Part shown: piece after piece, positions 51,764 to 59,942 of the stretch | Layout of the letters: every line of letters starts with the position of its first letter | How positions within the stretch are numbered: position 1 is the first letter of the stretch | The notes under the pieces: generated by a model | Seen by the model: the letters and a program-made list of their open reading frames with translations, nothing else | Told to the model about the DNA's origin: nothing | The model's database searches: none | Translations under genes and position numbers: made by a program | From: Cryobacterium zongtaii | GTDB taxonomy: Bacteria; Actinomycetota; Actinomycetes; Actinomycetales; Microbacteriaceae | DNA: 64,000 bases | Direction: 5' to 3' | NCBI RefSeq assembly: GCF_002909375.1 | Contig: NZ_PPXD01000027.1 | Span: 1 to 64,000 of the forward strand

Positions 51764-52105
51764 GACGCGGTCCTCTCGATGGTGCTCGGGGATTGCCGTG
51801 GAACTCAACGGCGTGCTGGGGCGGAATGCCTGAATGCTGAAATGGAATGTGCTGTGGTGCGGCTGTGATCGCGGTGCTGGTGTGACTGCGTTGCTGGGGT
51901 GATCAAGGTGTTTCAACGCGGCGCATCCGCTGCAACAGATGTTCGGATCACTCGAACACTAATTGCTGCGTGTGACGCCGCGAAGACCGAATCATTTCCG
52001 GCTCATTACGTCCGAAAAGTCGTGCTGGAACACTGGATTCCTCCCCGAGTGGTCCCGGAACCCTGGCGTGATAGCGTCACGGAGTTCACCCAGAAAGGAA
52101 CCCCA
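51764..52105. other. divergent regulatory region between the binding protein and deaminase genes (342 bp)
   Basis: Non-coding and lower in GC than its surroundings around 51,900-52,030. It holds TTCG-N7-CGAA near 51,943, GGTCCCGGAACC at 52051-52062 (a near match to a site before allantoinase), and CGTGA-N5-TCACG at 52067-52081 with a TAGCGT -10-like box inside it (52072-52077). AAAGGA lies before the deaminase ATG. Operators of the purine regulator are expected here. Confidence 0.5.
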
Positions 52106-53137
52106 ATGTCTTCCGCTATCGTACCGAGCATCGCGTTCGTCGCCGGCCTGCCCAAGGCCGAACTGCACCTGCACCTCGAGGGCACCCTCGAACCCGAGCT
52201 CAAACTCGAGCTGGCCCGACGCAACGGCGTGGACATCGGCCAGAGCACGGTGGAGCAGGTGCGCGCCACCTATGAGTTCGACTCGCTCGCCAGCTTCCTC
52301 GGCGTCTACTACCCCGCGATGGACGTGCTCGTCACCGAGGCCGACTTCTACGACCTCGCCACCGCGTATTTCCGCCGCGCCGCCGCCGACGGGGTGCGGC
52401 GGGTGGAGGCGTTCTTCGACCCGCAGGCGCACACCTCGCGGGGCATCCCCATCGAAACCGTCATCCTTGGCTACCACAGGGCCGCCGTGGATGCCGCCGG
52501 CCTCGGCGTCTCCGCGGAGCTGATCCTCTGCTTCCTGCGCGACTTCACCGCCGAGAGCGCGCTGGAGACGCTGCAGTCCGCACTCCCCTATCTGGACAGG
52601 TTCATCGGTGTCGGCCTCGACTCCGACGAGCGAGGCAACCCGCCGGCGAAGTTCGCCGAGGTCTTCGCGCTGGCCAGGGCGAACGGCCTCAAGCTCACCA
52701 TGCACTGCGACATCGACCAGGTCGGCAGCATCGAGAACATCCGCCAGGTACTCGAGGAGATCCAGGTGGACCGCATCGACCACGGCACCAATATCGTCGA
52801 GAACCCGGAACTGGTCACCCTGGTGCGGGAGCGCGGCCTGGGGCTCACTTGCTGTCCGGTGTCGAACAGCTTCGTCACGGCAGACATGAAGGCCGTCGAA
52901 ATGGTGGCCCTGCTGCACTTCGGTGTCCTGGTCACCGTCAACTCCGACGATCCCGCCTACTTCGGCGCCTACGTGGCCGACAACTACCTGGCGCTGGCCG
53001 AGAAGGCCGGGCTCGACACCGACGAGCTGGTGCAGCTGGCCAAGAACTCCTTCCAGGCCTCCTGGCTGCCCGACGCCGAGAAGCAGGCCTACCTGGCGGA
53101 AATCGACGCGTACGTCGCAGGGTACCCGGCTGCCTGA
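52106..53137 (+). CDS. adenosine/adenine deaminase family protein with altered HAGE motif
   Basis: A TIM-barrel amidohydrolase predicted to deaminate a purine. The 343 residues have metal ligands His21 and His23 (KAELHLHLEG) and FFDPQAHTSRG. They also have GVGLDSDERGNPPAKF and the typical adenine-deaminase-like CCPVSNSFVT and VNSDDPAYFGAYVADNY (metal and catalytic Asp). Where ADA enzymes have HAGE, this protein reads MHCDIDQVGS (His200, Asp202, Asp204), so the catalytic Glu is missing or replaced. Context (guanine deaminase and uricase nearby) supports a purine substrate, but adenine, adenosine or a modified purine are all possible. Confidence 0.85.
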   Translation: MSSAIVPSIAFVAGLPKAELHLHLEGTLEPELKLELARRNGVDIGQSTVEQVRATYEFDSLASFLGVYYPAMDVLVTEADFYDLATAYFRRAAADGVRRVEAFFDPQAHTSRGIPIETVILGYHRAAVDAAGLGVSAELILCFLRDFTAESALETLQSALPYLDRFIGVGLDSDERGNPPAKFAEVFALARANGLKLTMHCDIDQVGSIENIRQVLEEIQVDRIDHGTNIVENPELVTLVRERGLGLTCCPVSNSFVTADMKAVEMVALLHFGVLVTVNSDDPAYFGAYVADNYLALAEKAGLDTDELVQLAKNSFQASWLPDAEKQAYLAEIDAYVAGYPAA

Positions 53138-53302
53138 CCTGCTGGGCACCGTCGGTGTTTCATCACCGGGAATGTCGTGTGTCCGACAGGTTTCGGAACC
53201 CCGGAACGAGGCCGGAACGACTTCACTAGGGTGAGCGGTGAGCCACCGAACGGGGCCGCTGGAGTCGTTTCGGACCGGCACAGAAACCGAGAAGGAGAAC
53301 CG

Positions 53303-54664
53303 ATGTACGACCTGGTCATCCGCTCGGCTCGTGTGCTCACCGAGCAGGGTTTCATCCCGGCGGCCGTCGCGATCGCGGGCGGCGTCATCCGTGCGATCGC
53401 GCCGGTGGATGCGCCGCTGGCGGCCCGGCAGGACGTCACCCTCCCGGTCGGCCAGGTGCTGCAGCCGGGCATCGTGGACACCCACGTGCACGTCAACGAA
53501 CCCGGCCGCACCGACTGGGAGGGCTTCGCGAGTGCCACCCGCGCGGCCGCGGCCGGCGGTGTGACCACGATCATCGACATGCCGCTGAACAGCATCCCGC
53601 CCACCACGACGGTGCCGGCTCTCGAGCGCAAGCGCGCCGCGGCCGCGCCCCAAGCCACGGTCGATGTGGGCTTCTGGGGCGGGGCGATTCCTGGCAACCT
53701 CGGTTCGCTTCGGCCGCTGCACGACGCGGGGGTCTTCGGCTTCAAGGCCTTCCTCTCCCCCTCCGGCGTCGACGAGTTCCCGCACCTCTCCTCGGAGCAA
53801 CTCGAGGCCGCTGCGACCGAGATCGCCGGATTCGGCGGACTGCTCGTGGTGCACGCCGAAGACCCGTCCGTGCTCGAAAGCGCCGAGAACGCCGGCGGCA
53901 CCGGCTACCGGGACTTCGTCGCCAGCCGACCGGATGCGGCCGAGGACGCCGCGATCGCCCGGGTGATCGCCGTCGTGCGACGCACCGGCGTGCGCGCCCA
54001 CATCCTGCACCTGTCCTCCGCACTGGTGTTGCCCAGACTGGCCGCGGCCCGCGCCGAGGGCCTGCCGATCACGGTGGAGACCTGCCCGCACTACCTCAGC
54101 TTCGCCGCCGAGAGCATCGCCGACGGCGCAACGGCGTTCAAGTGCTGCCCGCCGATCCGCGGCGAGGACAACCGTGACCTGCTCTGGCAGGGCCTGGCCG
54201 ACGGTGTCATCGATCTCATAGCCTCCGATCACTCCCCCGCCACCCGGGAACTCAAGCTCGGCCACGGCGGTGACTTCGGCCTGGCCTGGGGCGGTATTTC
54301 CGGCCTGCAGCTGAGCCTGCCCGCCGTGTGGACGGCCGCCAGGGCCCGCGGGCTCACGCTCGAGCAGGTGCTGCACTGGATGAGCCGTGCCACGGCCGAC
54401 TTCGTGGGCCTGCCGGCCGGGCGGGTCCGTGTCGGTGCGGCCGCCGATCTGGTGGCTTTCGCGCCCGAGGAGGTCTTCACCGTGGACGTCGATACCCTGC
54501 GGCACAAAAACCGGGTGAGCGCCTTCGGCGGCGCCACCCTGTTCGGCCGGGTGCACACCACCTGGCTGGCCGGAAACGTGATCTACGCGGTCGACGACAC
54601 CGCATTCGATGGATCCGACGCATCCGCCCGGCCACCAGCCGGCCGCCTGCTGACCGCCCGCTGA
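53303..54664 (+). CDS. allB: allantoinase
   Basis: Opens the allantoin ring to give allantoate. The 453-residue cyclic amidohydrolase has [18 protein letters not shown] (metal His pair), [15 protein letters not shown] (carboxylated Lys), [24 protein letters not shown] and [14 protein letters not shown] (catalytic Asp). The NEPGRT and DHSPAT segments separate allantoinase from dihydropyrimidinase and dihydroorotase. The ATG at 53303 follows GAAGGAG. It leads a plus-strand unit with uricase and guanine deaminase. Confidence 0.94.
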   Translation: MYDLVIRSARVLTEQGFIPAAVAIAGGVIRAIAPVDAPLAARQDVTLPVGQVLQPGIVDTHVHVNEPGRTDWEGFASATRAAAAGGVTTIIDMPLNSIPPTTTVPALERKRAAAAPQATVDVGFWGGAIPGNLGSLRPLHDAGVFGFKAFLSPSGVDEFPHLSSEQLEAAATEIAGFGGLLVVHAEDPSVLESAENAGGTGYRDFVASRPDAAEDAAIARVIAVVRRTGVRAHILHLSSALVLPRLAAARAEGLPITVETCPHYLSFAAESIADGATAFKCCPPIRGEDNRDLLWQGLADGVIDLIASDHSPATRELKLGHGGDFGLAWGGISGLQLSLPAVWTAARARGLTLEQVLHWMSRATADFVGLPAGRVRVGAAADLVAFAPEEVFTVDVDTLRHKNRVSAFGGATLFGRVHTTWLAGNVIYAVDDTAFDGSDASARPPAGRLLTAR

Positions 54665-54715
54665 CCCGAACTTTTTCCCGAACACCGCATCATGTACGAA
54701 CCAGAAGGAGCACCC

Positions 54716-55624
54716 ATGTCGATAGTTCTCGGACCCAACCGCTACGGCAAGGCGGAGAACCGCATCGTGCGCATCTACCGCGACACGCCCCGCCACGAGA
54801 TCCACGACATCAGCGTCTCCACTGCCCTGCACGGCGACTTCGCCGATGCACACCTCGCCGGTGATCAGCTGCAGGTACTGCCCACCGACACCCAGAAGCA
54901 GACCGCGTACTCCTTCGCCAAGGAGAAGGGCTTGCTCTCGATCGAGAGCTACGGCCTCGATCTGGCCACCCATTTCGTCGATCACATCACGTCGGTGGCA
55001 GGTGCCAGGGTGGAGATCGAGGAGTTCGCCTGGGAACGCGTTGTCGTGGACGGCACTGAGCACGACCACACCTGGGTGCGGCGCGGCCAGGAGGTGCGCA
55101 CCGCGGCGATCTCGGTGGAGGGCACCGGCACCGATCAGCGGGTCTGGGTGGTCGGCGGGCTGAAAGACCTGATCCTGCTCAAGTCCACCGGCTCGGAGTT
55201 CTCCGGCTTCATGCAGGACCCGTACACGCTGCTGCAGCCCACCACCGACAGGGTGATGGCCACCTCCCTCACAGCCGGCTGGCGCTTCACCGACCACACC
55301 GTGGTGGACTGGGAGGCGAGCTACGCCGGTATCTCCGCGTTGTTGAAGACCCAGTTCGCCGTGGTGCATTCCCTGGCCCTGCAGCAGACCCTCTACAAGA
55401 TGGGCGAGGCCGTGCTCGCGGCCTACCCGAACATCGCCGAGATCCGGCTCTCCGCACCCAACAAGCACCATTTCCTCTATGACCTGTCACCATTCGGTGT
55501 GGAGAACAACAACGAGGTCTATCACGCCGCCGACCGCCCGTACGGGCTGATCCAGGCCACCGTGATGCACGATGACGCCGCGGATGCCGGGCCCGCCTGG
55601 GATTCCTACACCGGGTTGGTCTGA
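54716..55624 (+). CDS. uricase (factor-independent urate hydroxylase)
   Basis: Cofactor-free oxidation of urate to 5-hydroxyisourate. The 302 residues show the two T-fold repeats: GPNRYGKAENRIVRIYRD (active Lys), VLPTDTQKQTAYSFAKE (active Thr), LLKSTGSEFSGFMQD (conserved K-x-S-GF motif), and SAPNKHHFLYDLS near the C-terminus. The ATG at 54716 follows AAGGAG at 5 bases. It lies 51 bases after allantoinase and overlaps guanine deaminase by one base. Confidence 0.95.
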   Translation: MSIVLGPNRYGKAENRIVRIYRDTPRHEIHDISVSTALHGDFADAHLAGDQLQVLPTDTQKQTAYSFAKEKGLLSIESYGLDLATHFVDHITSVAGARVEIEEFAWERVVVDGTEHDHTWVRRGQEVRTAAISVEGTGTDQRVWVVGGLKDLILLKSTGSEFSGFMQDPYTLLQPTTDRVMATSLTAGWRFTDHTVVDWEASYAGISALLKTQFAVVHSLALQQTLYKMGEAVLAAYPNIAEIRLSAPNKHHFLYDLSPFGVENNNEVYHAADRPYGLIQATVMHDDAADAGPAWDSYTGLV

Positions 55625-57060
55625 TGAGCCTGGCCGCAGGTTCGGTGGGGCCGTCGTTGGAGCAGGTCTACCTCGGCCACGTCTTCCACGTGGCCGGCTC
55701 CCCCACCCTCGCCGAAGCGCCGGCGCACCTGGTGTCGTTGCCGCAGGGCGCACTGGTCACCGCCGTCGACGGCACCATCGCCTGGGTCGGCCGTGCCGTC
55801 GACCTGCCGTCGAGCTTCGCAGCGCTGCCGGTCACCGACACCCGCGGCGGCTTCATCCTGCCCGGCTTCGTCGATACCCACATCCACTTTCCGCAGACCT
55901 ACTCCACGGATGCGTATGGCGGCGGCCAGCTGCTCGAGTGGCTCGACAACTGCGTCTTCCCGGCCGAGACCCGGCTGCAGGACGACGACTTCGCTGCGGC
56001 GATCGCCCGCGACTTCACCCGCCGGCGCACCGCGGCAGGCACCACGAGCGCCCTGGTGTTCGGGTCGGCCTTTCCGCACGCCCAGGACGCACTGTTCGCC
56101 GCGTCCGAGCGGGCTGGGCTGAGGCTGGTCAGCGGGCGCGGCATCCAGACCGTCGGCCCCGACTCGGCCAGCGCCCTGATCACCTCGGAACGCCAGGCGC
56201 TCGACCTGGTCAGCGACGAGATCTCCCGCTGGCACGCCCGCGACACCGGTGATGCCCGCACGGCGCTGCTGCAGGTGGCCGTCGTACCCAGGTTCAGCCT
56301 GTCGGTGACGCCGCACACCCTCGCGGCGCTCGGCGAGCTCTACGACGGGGTGCGCGATCGGGGCGTCTACTTCCACAGCCACCTCAACGAGAACAACCGC
56401 CCGGAGACCGGCGAGATCGACGTGGTCAAGGCGATTTACCAGGTCGAGAACTACCTGGACACCTACGACGGCAGGTTTCTGCCGGGTTCGGCCGTCGGCG
56501 GGTCGAGCCTGCTCGGCCGACGCAGCATCCTGGCACACGCCGTGCACTGCGAGGACGTCGAGCTGGCCCGCCTGGCCGAGACCGGTTCGTCGATCGCACA
56601 CTGCCCCACCTCGCAGCAGTTCCTCGGCTCCGGCACCATGCCGTGGACCCGCACCACCGGCTTCGGCGTGAACGTGGCGCTGGGTTCCGACATCGGCGCG
56701 GGCGACGAGTGGCTGATGAGCCGGGTGCTGAACGACTGTTTCAAGGTGCACCTGTCCGAACCCGGCGATGCCGGCCTGTCGATCAGCCCCGCCGAGCTGC
56801 TCTTCACCGCCACCCTGGCCGGTGCCCGTGCCCTGGACATGGAGGAGCGCTACGGCAACCTCGACGTGGGCAAGGATGCCGACTTCCTGCTCATCGAGCC
56901 CGACAACTGGGAGCCGCTCGCGGCGGTGCTGGCCAACGGCATCCGGGCCGACGACGAGGCGATGGCCACCGACCAGACCCTCTTCGCCCTGCTGATGGCG
57001 CTCCGCCAGCCGGCCATCACCGGCGTCTTCGTGCGAGGCCGCCGCGTCACGGCAGCCTAG
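55624..57060 (+). CDS. guaD: guanine deaminase
   Basis: Zinc amidohydrolase converting guanine to xanthine. Its 478 residues have GFVDTHIHFPQTYSTDAYG (metal His pair and substrate region), YFHSHLNENNRPETG, AHAVHCEDVELARLAE, AHCPTSQQFLGSGTMPW and LGSDIGAGDEWLMSRVLND. These match GuaD rather than other cog0402 deaminases. The start overlaps the uricase stop (TGATG). A palindromic repeat follows the stop. Confidence 0.94.
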   Translation: MSLAAGSVGPSLEQVYLGHVFHVAGSPTLAEAPAHLVSLPQGALVTAVDGTIAWVGRAVDLPSSFAALPVTDTRGGFILPGFVDTHIHFPQTYSTDAYGGGQLLEWLDNCVFPAETRLQDDDFAAAIARDFTRRRTAAGTTSALVFGSAFPHAQDALFAASERAGLRLVSGRGIQTVGPDSASALITSERQALDLVSDEISRWHARDTGDARTALLQVAVVPRFSLSVTPHTLAALGELYDGVRDRGVYFHSHLNENNRPETGEIDVVKAIYQVENYLDTYDGRFLPGSAVGGSSLLGRRSILAHAVHCEDVELARLAETGSSIAHCPTSQQFLGSGTMPWTRTTGFGVNVALGSDIGAGDEWLMSRVLNDCFKVHLSEPGDAGLSISPAELLFTATLAGARALDMEERYGNLDVGKDADFLLIEPDNWEPLAAVLANGIRADDEAMATDQTLFALLMALRQPAITGVFVRGRRVTAA

Positions 57061-57101
57061 CCCGGCCTGGTCCGCCCACGCCGCCCGTTCGGTCCCGGCC
57101 C

Positions 57102-57167
57102 AACTGTTGCCCGTGCGGACAAGTGCGTCCGGCGCACCGGGACCTGTTGTCCGATGCGGCAACAGTT
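57102..57167. repeat. 66-bp palindromic intergenic repeat, copy 2
   Basis: Ends are a perfect 10-bp inverted repeat, AACTGTTGCC (57102-57111) and GGCAACAGTT (57158-57167). Inside these, CGGACAA pairs with TTGTCCG, and the centre can form GTGCG-TCCGG-CGCAC. It lies between convergent guanine deaminase and DinB genes, and its right end contains the DinB stop codon. A two-way terminator or a small non-autonomous mobile/REP-like element are both possible. Confidence 0.8.
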
Positions 57168-57681
57168 ACTCGCCGACGGTCCCGTCGACGGCCTCGCGGA
57201 TCAGGTCGGCATGGCCGCAATGCCGGGCCGTCTCCTCGATCAGGTGAAGCAGGATCCAGCGCAGGCTCCACAGTTCGCCGTCCCGGCCCGGTGACGCGAC
57301 GAGCTCGTCGAGGCCCCGGCCGGCCGTGGCCCGTCGGCTGCGTTCGCAGGCCGACCGGTACAGCCCGCGCAGCTCGTCCGGGTCATCGCCCGCGGCGCTC
57401 GTGAACTCCCAATCGCGGTCGTCGTGCCACGGCGCGCTACCCCAGGGCTCGAGCTCGTCGTCGGAGCGGCCGAGGAACCGGGACTGGATCCAGCGGTCCT
57501 CCACGAAGGCCAAGTGCTTGAGCAGGCCGCCCAGCGTGAGAGTGGATGGTGCCACCGCGAGGTTGAGGCCCGCGCGGTCCAGTCCCTCGGCTTTGATCAG
57601 CAGCGTCTCTCGCTGGAAGTCGAGGAACTCGTTGAGCGAACGGTGTTCGTCGCTGGCGGGGTGCGGGTCGGTGCGTGTCAT
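57166..57681 (-). CDS. DinB/DUF664 family protein
   Basis: A 171-residue four-helix-bundle protein of the DinB/YfiT superfamily, typically metal-binding enzymes acting with small thiols. It shows DFQRETLLIKAEGLDRAGL, LGGLLKHLAFVEDRW (first metal His) and WILLHLIEETARHCGHADLI (two more His), matching the DUF664 branch common in actinobacteria. The ATG at 57681 is preceded by GGGAGG. Its stop lies inside the palindromic repeat. Substrate unknown. Confidence 0.9.
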   Translation of the reverse strand: MTRTDPHPASDEHRSLNEFLDFQRETLLIKAEGLDRAGLNLAVAPSTLTLGGLLKHLAFVEDRWIQSRFLGRSDDELEPWGSAPWHDDRDWEFTSAAGDDPDELRGLYRSACERSRRATAGRGLDELVASPGRDGELWSLRWILLHLIEETARHCGHADLIREAVDGTVGE

Positions 57682-57735
57682 GACCTCAGCCTCCCACAGC
57701 ACCTTCCGGCGCGGCCCAGCGCCATACTGGAACGC

Positions 57736-58191
57736 ATGACAGCAGCCGATGCCGCACTACCCTCGACGCCGGAACCGGTGTTCTTCCCGGATCTCGTGCC
57801 CGAACTCCTGGTTGGCGATCTTGCGGTCAGCCTGAGCTTCTGGGTCGAACTGTGTGGCTTCGAGGTGCTCTACGACCGGCCAGACGACGGATTCGCGTAC
57901 CTGCGGGCCGGCACCGCGCACCTGATGCTCGAACAGGTCGGCATCGGGCGTAACTGGATCCCCGCCGCCCTGGAGCGTCCGCTGGGGCGCGGCATCAACT
58001 TCCAGATCATGATGCCGAACATCGCTCCCCTGCTGGAGCGCCTCGCGGCGGCCGTCTGGCCGCTCTTCATGGCCGCCGAGACCAGGTGGTACGACACCGG
58101 CGACACCCAGGCCGGCGTGGCGCAGTTCCTGGTGCAGGACCCGGATGGCTACCTCGTGCGGTTCTCGTCGCGGGTGAGCGCCGAGGGCTGA
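57736..58191 (+). CDS. VOC-family (glyoxalase/bleomycin-resistance-like) protein
   Basis: A 151-residue protein with the paired beta-alpha-beta-beta-beta units of the VOC fold. The motifs are LVPELLVGDLAVSLSFWVEL, GFEVLYDRPDDGFAYLRAG and LMLEQ in the first half, then FLVQDPDGYLVRFSSRV at the end. The last segment and early LVPEL resemble bleomycin-binding-type VOC proteins, but function cannot be read. It diverges from the DinB gene across 54 bases. Confidence 0.88.
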   Translation: MTAADAALPSTPEPVFFPDLVPELLVGDLAVSLSFWVELCGFEVLYDRPDDGFAYLRAGTAHLMLEQVGIGRNWIPAALERPLGRGINFQIMMPNIAPLLERLAAAVWPLFMAAETRWYDTGDTQAGVAQFLVQDPDGYLVRFSSRVSAEG

Positions 58192-58286
58192 CTCTGCAGC
58201 TGAACCTGACGTCGGCGCCCGCCGTGGTCTCCCCGATTCGCAGCATCCGCGTGACTCGGTCGCCCGCACGGGGTAATCTCGCCCTC

Positions 58287-59012
58287 ATGTGCGGCAGATT
58301 TGCAATGAACGAGGACGTCGACGATCTGATCCGGGACTTCGTCGCGGCCGGCGGCCGTGCCGGGGACTGGCGGCCCAGCTACAGCATCGCGCCGACCGAC
58401 TCGGCCCCCATCGTGCGCGAGTGGCAGCCGGAGGGCGCCGACGCCCCCACGCGGGAGGTCACCCTGGCCACCTGGGACTGGCCGCAACCGGCGGGGGCGC
58501 CGCGCCGCGGCCCGATCATCAACGCCCGGCTGGAGAAGCTTGACCAGCGGTTCTGGGTGGGCGCCTTCTCCAACGCCCGCTGCATAGTTCCCATGCTCGG
58601 CTATTACGAGTGGACCGGAGAGAAGGGCGCGAAGCAGCCGCACTTCATCCACGGCGACGGTCTGCTCGCGGCGGCCGGGGTCAGCTGGGCATCCAAGGAT
58701 GCCGACGGTGACTGGTCGCGCGTCTTCGCCGTGGTCACCAGGGAGGCCAGGGACGCCTCCGGTGAGGTCCATGACCGGATGCCGGCCTTTCTCGAACCCG
58801 ACACCTGGGCGACGTGGTTGAACCCGCAGTCGATCACCGGGGCGAACCCCACCGAGTCGGCGGCGAACCGCTCGGCCATGATCGACCTGCTGGATCGCAC
58901 GTCCACCGCAGTGGCGGCCACCATACGCACCCGGTTGGTGGACCGCAGGGTCAACAGTGTGCGGGCCATCGACCCGCAGGATGCGACGCTGGTGGCGGCG
59001 CTCGAAACCTAA
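58287..59012 (+). CDS. SRAP-domain protein (YedK/HMCES), abasic-site DNA crosslinker
   Basis: Protects abasic sites in single-stranded DNA by a thiazolidine link through Cys2. The 241 residues begin MCGRFAM with Cys2 in place and include RPSYSIAPTD, RGPIINARLEKL (Asn and Arg contacts), ARCIVPMLGYYEWTG (catalytic Glu) and VHDRMPAFLE (catalytic His). Full family length. The 3' end overlaps the convergent Clp-N gene by 4 bases. Confidence 0.95.
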   Translation: MCGRFAMNEDVDDLIRDFVAAGGRAGDWRPSYSIAPTDSAPIVREWQPEGADAPTREVTLATWDWPQPAGAPRRGPIINARLEKLDQRFWVGAFSNARCIVPMLGYYEWTGEKGAKQPHFIHGDGLLAAAGVSWASKDADGDWSRVFAVVTREARDASGEVHDRMPAFLEPDTWATWLNPQSITGANPTESAANRSAMIDLLDRTSTAVAATIRTRLVDRRVNSVRAIDPQDATLVAALET

Positions 59013-59533
59013 CCGGCGGCGCCAGTGACGGCCTGCCGGGCGGCCTGCTGCAGCTCAGTCCGGTCGACGCCCAGCTGGCGCAGGGCCCGGCTCATCGTGC
59101 CATGCTCGACCTCGGCGGCCGCCCACACCACGTGAGCCGAACGGAGTTCGTGACCACGGCCCGCGCCTTCCTTCGACAGGGCCACGGCCCGCTGGAAGAC
59201 ATCCTGCAGACTGCCGGTGCTGCGGTACGGGCCCGTGCGCGCGGGCGACGGCGCTGCGTGTGGCGACGGCTCCGGTGGTTCTGCGTCCGCGTCGATTCCC
59301 ACCGACTGGAGGGCCAGCGCGTGCGTCTGGACGATGGCGGTCCGCACATCCGCCGTCGTCACGTCGAAGGTGGCGAACGCGCGTCGTGCAGAGTCGTCCG
59401 GCAATGCCAGCACGGCCAGCAGCAGATGCTCAGCCCCCGGCATCTCGTCGCCCAGTGCGGCAGCTTCCTGTTCCGCCGTCGTGAACAGCTCATTCATGAT
59501 GCGGATGTCTGCGATCGCCTGTCGAATTCCCAT
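59009..59533 (-). CDS. stand-alone double Clp N-terminal domain protein
   Basis: A 174-residue protein made of two Clp-N-like repeats without any AAA+ ATPase part. Repeat 1 (about 10-80) has ELFTTAEQEAAALGDEMPGA followed by EHLLLAVLALPDDSA. A Pro/Ala linker (85-103) follows, and repeat 2 has FQRAVALSKEGAGRGHELRS and HVVWAAAEVEHGT. Such proteins might act as adaptors that feed or block ClpC/ClpA, but no function is established. It is 45 bases downstream of a small HTH gene on the same strand and probably co-transcribed with it. Confidence 0.88.
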   Translation of the reverse strand: MGIRQAIADIRIMNELFTTAEQEAAALGDEMPGAEHLLLAVLALPDDSARRAFATFDVTTADVRTAIVQTHALALQSVGIDADAEPPEPSPHAAPSPARTGPYRSTGSLQDVFQRAVALSKEGAGRGHELRSAHVVWAAAEVEHGTMSRALRQLGVDRTELQQAARQAVTGAAG

Positions 59534-59578
59534 GTCAGAAGTCCTTCGTTGTCGGTGGTGCGCGTCGTCGTTGCGGTA

Positions 59579-59797
59579 CTAGTCCAGGGGTGCGCGGCGC
59601 TGCGGTGAGAGCCGCTTGTGCGCCGCCTGGGCGGTCATGCCGAGAGCCTGGCCGATCTGGTTCCAGGTCCAGCCCTGTTCGAGGGCGTGATCCACCGCGG
59701 ACCGCTCCAGCCGAGCCGACAGCCGACGCAAGGCGACTACGGCCGCGAAGGCTTCGTCCGGATGGTCCGGGGTGGGAATTCCGCTGGTCTCGAACAT
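59579..59797 (-). CDS. small helix-turn-helix protein, leaderless
   Basis: A 72-residue protein: an N-terminal helix (DEAFAAVVALRRLSARLERS) and one HTH (VDHALEQGWTWNQIGQALGM then TAQAAHKRL). It resembles sigma-region-4/LuxR-like HTHs and pairs with Clp-N genes in other actinobacteria. No ribosome binding site is visible; the predicted transcription start coincides with the A of its ATG. Its promoter is covered by two palindromes (59801-59843), suggesting that it represses itself and the Clp-N gene (inference). Confidence 0.8.
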   Translation of the reverse strand: MFETSGIPTPDHPDEAFAAVVALRRLSARLERSAVDHALEQGWTWNQIGQALGMTAQAAHKRLSPQRRAPLD

Positions 59798-59800
59798 GCG

Positions 59801-59843
59801 TCAACTTTAGTTGATGGTCAACGCAGGTGTCAACAAAAGTTGA
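59801..59843 (-). promoter_or_regulatory. leaderless promoter inside paired TCAAC-N4-GTTGA palindromes
   Basis: Palindromes at 59801-59814 and 59830-59843 are 29 bases apart centre to centre, with a lone GTTGACC half-site between them. On the minus strand -35 TTGACA (59833-59828), an 18-base spacer and -10 TAAAGT (59809-59804) overlap one palindrome each. The start falls 7 bases on, at the ATG (59797). Confidence 0.65.
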
Positions 59844-59942
59844 TGACCCAGCGGGTGTCGCCGTCGGATTAGACCACTAGGTTGGGCAGCGCCCCCAGTG
59901 ATCTCGCTGCTGACCTGCCTCTGCATTCACAGATTGGACACC

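Noticed and set aside
51992..55471. Open frame of about 1,160 codons on the minus strand opposite the deaminase, allantoinase and uricase genes
   Set aside because: Antisense artefact of codon bias; the plus-strand genes have full motif sets and ribosome binding sites.
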